The position numbers and the translations under genes are program-made. Below, one piece after another: positions 5,977-7,390 of a DNA stretch of 7,390 nucleotides (positions within the stretch are counted from its first letter, which is position 1; every line of letters starts with the position of its first letter). The notes beneath the pieces were generated by a model. It was not told the origin of the DNA. It was given only the letters and a program-made list of their open reading frames with translations, and searched no databases. The DNA comes from a bacterium (lineage in GTDB: Bacteria; Armatimonadota; Zipacnadia; Zipacnadales; Zipacnadaceae), in assembly GCA_030603495.1 (NCBI GenBank), contig JAUVXR010000053.1:1-7390 (forward strand), read 5' to 3'.

Positions 5977-6304
5977 CCAGCAGCCTTTCAGATCTCGCCA
6001 CAGTTTTTTTTAACGCCACGTGCTCTTCCATGAGCTCCGAGAGGACCTCGTTCTTCGTTGCCGACTTCTGCTGCAGTTGAGAGATCTTCTTCTCGAGCTT
6101 GGCGTTGGTCTTGTCCGTGTCCTTTTGGAATACCAAGTGACCACCCTCGAAAAGCTCCTTCTGCCGGCGGTAGAACATCGAAGGATCCATGCCGTGCTGA
6201 TCGCAGAGATCCGAAATCGCCACCTGCTCCAAAAGGTGTCTCCTCAGAATGACCACCTTGTCTTTGAGTGTGTAGAATCTCCCCTTCGTAATCTTTACCT
6301 CCAT
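5966..6304 (-). CDS. IS3-family transposase OrfA (helix-turn-helix)
   Basis: The protein has 112 residues. Residues 12-55 form the IS3 OrfA HTH (LKDKVVILRRHLLEQVAISD, then GMDPSMFYRRQKELFEGG). Residues 68-95 are a heptad-rich coiled coil (NAKLEKKISQLQ, NEVLSELMEEHVALKK) for dimerisation. It binds the element ends. The terminal TVARSERLLGAS lies after the A8 run and looks like an out-of-frame tail: one frame over, the same DNA reads KKNCGEI and stops at 5988, which resembles the usual OrfA end in this group. The ATG at 6304 is immediately followed by GGAGG with no ribosome site in front of it, so translation may be leaderless or inefficient. Confidence 0.85.
   Translation of the reverse strand: MEVKITKGRFYTLKDKVVILRRHLLEQVAISDLCDQHGMDPSMFYRRQKELFEGGHLVFQKDTDKTNAKLEKKISQLQQKSATKNEVLSELMEEHVALKKTVARSERLLGAS
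6004..6011 (-). promoter_or_regulatory. A8 slippery run at the OrfA/OrfB junction
   Basis: The minus strand reads TTA AAA AAA ACT in the OrfA frame. IS3-family elements usually use an A-run for -1 frameshifting from OrfA into OrfB. Here a -1 shift leads to KKNCGEI and stop, while OrfB lies in the +1 (or -2) frame. Nine adenines would restore the usual -1 relation, and seven would fuse the two genes directly. Confidence 0.6.
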
Positions 6305-6313
6305 AGCGATATA

Positions 6314-6342
6314 ATGCTATCTCACGAGAGGGAAAATTCCAA
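6314..6342 (-). promoter_or_regulatory. Candidate promoter for OrfA, partly in the terminal repeat
   Basis: On the minus strand TTGGAA (6342-6337) and TAGCAT (6319-6314) are 17 bases apart and resemble a sigma-70 -35/-10 pair. The -35 lies inside the terminal repeat, a common IS3 arrangement. Transcription would begin only a few bases before the OrfA ATG. Confidence 0.35.
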
Positions 6343-6347
6343 TTCCA
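6325..6347. repeat. IS3 element terminal inverted repeat, right (5' of OrfA)
   Basis: Read on the minus strand from 6347 this end begins TGGAATTGGAATTTTCCC and then TCTCG. It pairs imperfectly with the end at 4753-4777. Confidence 0.5.
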
Positions 6348-6493
6348 TCTGAAGCAGCACACAAGCAGCCACCTTCGGATATATGCTTCGCAATCCTCCG
6401 TGTGCCTGCAGCATGTGGATAACCCCAGAGATGGGCGATTTGAATAGTAGCAAAGAGATCAGCCCAGCAGTCAATGACAATAAGCCGTTGAAT

Positions 6494-6509
6494 CAAAGTT
6501 GCCACTTTG
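6494..6509. repeat. Stem-loop in repeat unit 1
   Basis: CAAAGT (6494-6499) pairs with ACTTTG (6504-6509) around TGCC. The equivalent element in unit 2 keeps its stem although the outer base pair differs. Confidence 0.5.
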
Positions 6510-6696
6510 CTAATAGTAAGGAAGAGGAAACAGGATTATTAAATAGGTGGCAGTTTATTTCCGGAACGGGCGCCAATTTTCAGCGGAATATGCATTTTGG
6601 CAATCCTCCGTGTGCCTGCGTGTGGATAACCCCAGAGATGGGTGACTTGAATCAGCAAAGAGATCGGAACATCGGTCAATGCCAATGAGCCGTCGA

Positions 6697-6715
6697 GTAA
6701 AGGTTGCCACTTTAC
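6697..6715. repeat. Stem-loop in repeat unit 2
   Basis: GTAAAG (6697-6702) pairs with CTTTAC (6710-6715) around GTTGCCA. Compared with unit 1, the C-G pair has become T-A, so both partners changed, and an extra G-C pair is added outside. Confidence 0.5.
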
Positions 6716-6757
6716 GAATAGTACAGAATAGACAACTGAGTGAGTAAACAGCCGACA

Positions 6758-6799
6758 GCATATTTCCGGAATGGTTGGTAACTTTGCTTCGGAATATGC
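6758..6799. repeat. Inverted repeat at the unit 2 / unit 3 junction
   Basis: GCATATTTCCG (6758-6768) is complementary to CGGAATATGC (6790-6799) apart from one extra T, with a 21-base loop. A weaker version, TATTTCCG with CGGAATA, spans the unit 1/unit 2 junction. Confidence 0.5.
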
Positions 6800-6897
6800 A
6801 GTTGATATTTCATCTGGGTTGCATAAAAAAGGTGCCGATAAGATTGGCAAGACAATAAAAGGAATCTAGTTTAGATGCAGGGCATCACCACCAGAGG

Positions 6898-7167
6898 TTG
6901 GGAATCTTAATTACCTCGGGTGGCGAATATGATTACCCGCGACATTACACTCCTTACGCCATCACGACTGCAACCAGAACCCTCTCACGTCGACTTCGGG
7001 CGCGCAACGTAATAAGTGGGAGAGACCCTTTAGTTTGTAGATATTGTGGTGAGAAAATGGATATTTGGAGGATATGGCATCCTAAATATAGATTTCCTTG
7101 GGGCTTTTCTTATCCTATGGATAGAAAAGGCAGGAAGAATCGTGTATATTGGTATGAGAAGAAGTAA
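6898..7167 (+). CDS. Short ORF with one CxxC pair, hypothetical or remnant
   Basis: An 89-residue frame reads from a TTG to a TAA at 7165-7167; no ATG start with a ribosome site is evident, so the start is uncertain. The part from about residue 36 is the most protein-like: RDPLVCRYCGEKMDIWRIWH. A single CRYC pair followed by aromatic and basic residues suggests half of a zinc ribbon. The segment vaguely recalls the zinc-ribbon C-terminus of some transposases, such as IS91-like proteins, but I cannot confirm this. The C-terminus is basic and aromatic (GRKNRVYWYEKK). It ends 25 bases before the VapC-like gene and could be co-transcribed with it, but it does not look like a usual VapB antitoxin. 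It may be a decayed gene end. Confidence 0.35.
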   Translation: MGILITSGGEYDYPRHYTPYAITTATRTLSRRLRARNVISGRDPLVCRYCGEKMDIWRIWHPKYRFPWGFSYPMDRKGRKNRVYWYEKK

Positions 7168-7192
7168 ATTAGTGAAAAAGTACAGGTAAAGG

Positions 7193-7390
7193 ATGAATAA
7201 AAAAGTTTACATTGAAACAACTATACCAAGTTTCTATTATGAAATCAGGAAAGAAGCAGAAATGATTGCCCGTAGAAATTGGTCACGCGAATGGTGGGAT
7301 AATTATAGAAAGAATTATGTCAGCGTAACTAGTGAACCTGTTTTAGATGAACTAAGTAGAGGAGACTATCCAAATAAAGATGATACAATT
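7193..7390 (+). CDS. VapC-like PIN-domain toxin, N-terminal part (runs off the window)
   Basis: The frame opens with ATG at 7193 and continues to the window end, giving 66 residues. MNKKVYIETTIPSFYYEIRK is a characteristic opening of one VapC-like PIN-domain group, with the first acidic position as glutamate in YIETTIPS. SEPVLDEL, about 45 residues later, gives the next conserved acidic position of the PIN site. PIN domains are metal-dependent ribonucleases, and VapC toxins cut tRNA or rRNA and are held inactive by a partner antitoxin. AGG six bases before the ATG is the ribosome site. The gene is AT-rich with codon use unlike the transposon genes. No antitoxin gene is recognisable upstream; it may lie after the window end. 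The catalytic C-terminal half is not visible, so activity cannot be judged. Confidence 0.75.
   Translation, partial: MNKKVYIETTIPSFYYEIRKEAEMIARRNWSREWWDNYRKNYVSVTSEPVLDELSRGDYPNKDDTI

Larger units (their letters stand above)
4753..6347 (-). mobile_element. IS3-family insertion sequence
   Basis: The element is 1595 bp with two leftward genes, OrfA (HTH) and OrfB (DDE), overlapping as in IS3-family elements. Proposed ends are TGAAATGTAATTTC at 4753 and, on the minus strand at 6347, TGGAATTGGAATTTTCCC. They are imperfect inverted repeats that share TG, AAT, AATTT and TCTCG in order and begin with the TG typical of the family. The flanking trinucleotides (GCG left, TCT right) do not match, so no target duplication is visible. 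The 3' tail after OrfB is about 255 bp, long for an IS3 element, and holds two hairpins. Confidence 0.75.
6376..6799. repeat. Tandem ~207-bp non-coding repeat, two units and the start of a third
   Basis: Units begin at the CGGA(A)TATGC motif at 6376 (CGGATATATGC), 6584 (CGGAATATGC) and 6790 (CGGAATATGC). Shared blocks include CAATCCTCCGTGTGCCTGC (6391 and 6601), GTGGATAACCCCAGAGATGG, CAAAGAGATC, a TTGCCACTTT stem-loop region and TATTTCCGGAA. The copies differ by scattered substitutions and by 2- and 3-base indels. Frames open on both strands here share repeated peptides, but the 2-base indel and the lack of ribosome sites argue against coding. The third unit breaks off after about 10 bases. 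It may be a dispersed intergenic repeat family or a non-coding RNA; I cannot name it. Confidence 0.75.

Noticed and set aside
5254-6033. 259-codon open frame on the plus strand
   Set aside because: It is the antisense shadow of OrfB, whose DD(35)E core is unambiguous.
6376-6799. CRISPR array
   Set aside because: Units are ~207 bp, diverged across their whole length, with no short identical repeat alternating with unique spacers and no cas gene.
6383-6850. Open frames in the repeat array on both strands with repeated peptides (for example ITPEMGDLN, HLWGYPHA)
   Set aside because: The peptides repeat only because the DNA does. A 2-base indel between units breaks the frame and there are no ribosome sites.

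Overview
This window is a mosaic of mobile DNA laid over and next to an interrupted host gene. Base composition changes sharply along it. The stretch from about 308 to 4718 is very GC-rich, the IS element from 4753 to 6347 is intermediate, and the last ~1 kb is AT-rich. No ribosomal, tRNA or core metabolic gene is present, so the organism cannot be named. My inference is an environmental (perhaps metagenome-derived) bacterium with a moderate-GC genome that received a GC-rich transposon resembling those of Proteobacteria or Myxococcota.

Layout. (1) Positions 2-307 hold the 3' part of a rightward gene for a TPR-repeat protein, cut off by an insertion. (2) Positions ~308-4718 hold a transposon with a leftward four-gene operon, in transcription order: an uncharacterised cysteine-rich putative zinc-binding protein (4425-3592), a DD(36)E Mu/TniA-type transposase (3595-2222), an ExeA/TniB-type AAA+ ATPase (2225-1419) and a RepA-like RecA-fold ATPase (1422-454). 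All three junctions are the same 4-base ATGA stop/start overlap, so the four proteins are probably translationally coupled. A GCTGCTG heptamer at 301-307 and again at 4719-4725 may be the target duplication. (3) Positions 4753-6347 hold an IS3-family element with OrfA and OrfB. They meet at an A8 run whose frame relation is not the usual -1 shift. Imperfect terminal repeats bound the element, but there is no target duplication. (4) Positions 6376-6799 hold a ~207-bp tandem repeat, two units plus the start of a third, with a small stem-loop that keeps pairing between copies. (5) Positions 6898-7167 hold a short ORF with one CxxC pair. (6) From 7193 to the window end is the N-terminal part of a VapC-like PIN-domain toxin.

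How the genes work together. The transposase would cut and join DNA and the ExeA-like ATPase would act as the target-selecting or transposase-activating partner, as MuB, TniB and TnsC do. The roles of the RepA-like ATPase and the cysteine-rich protein are unknown. That four-gene element is the most interesting system here.
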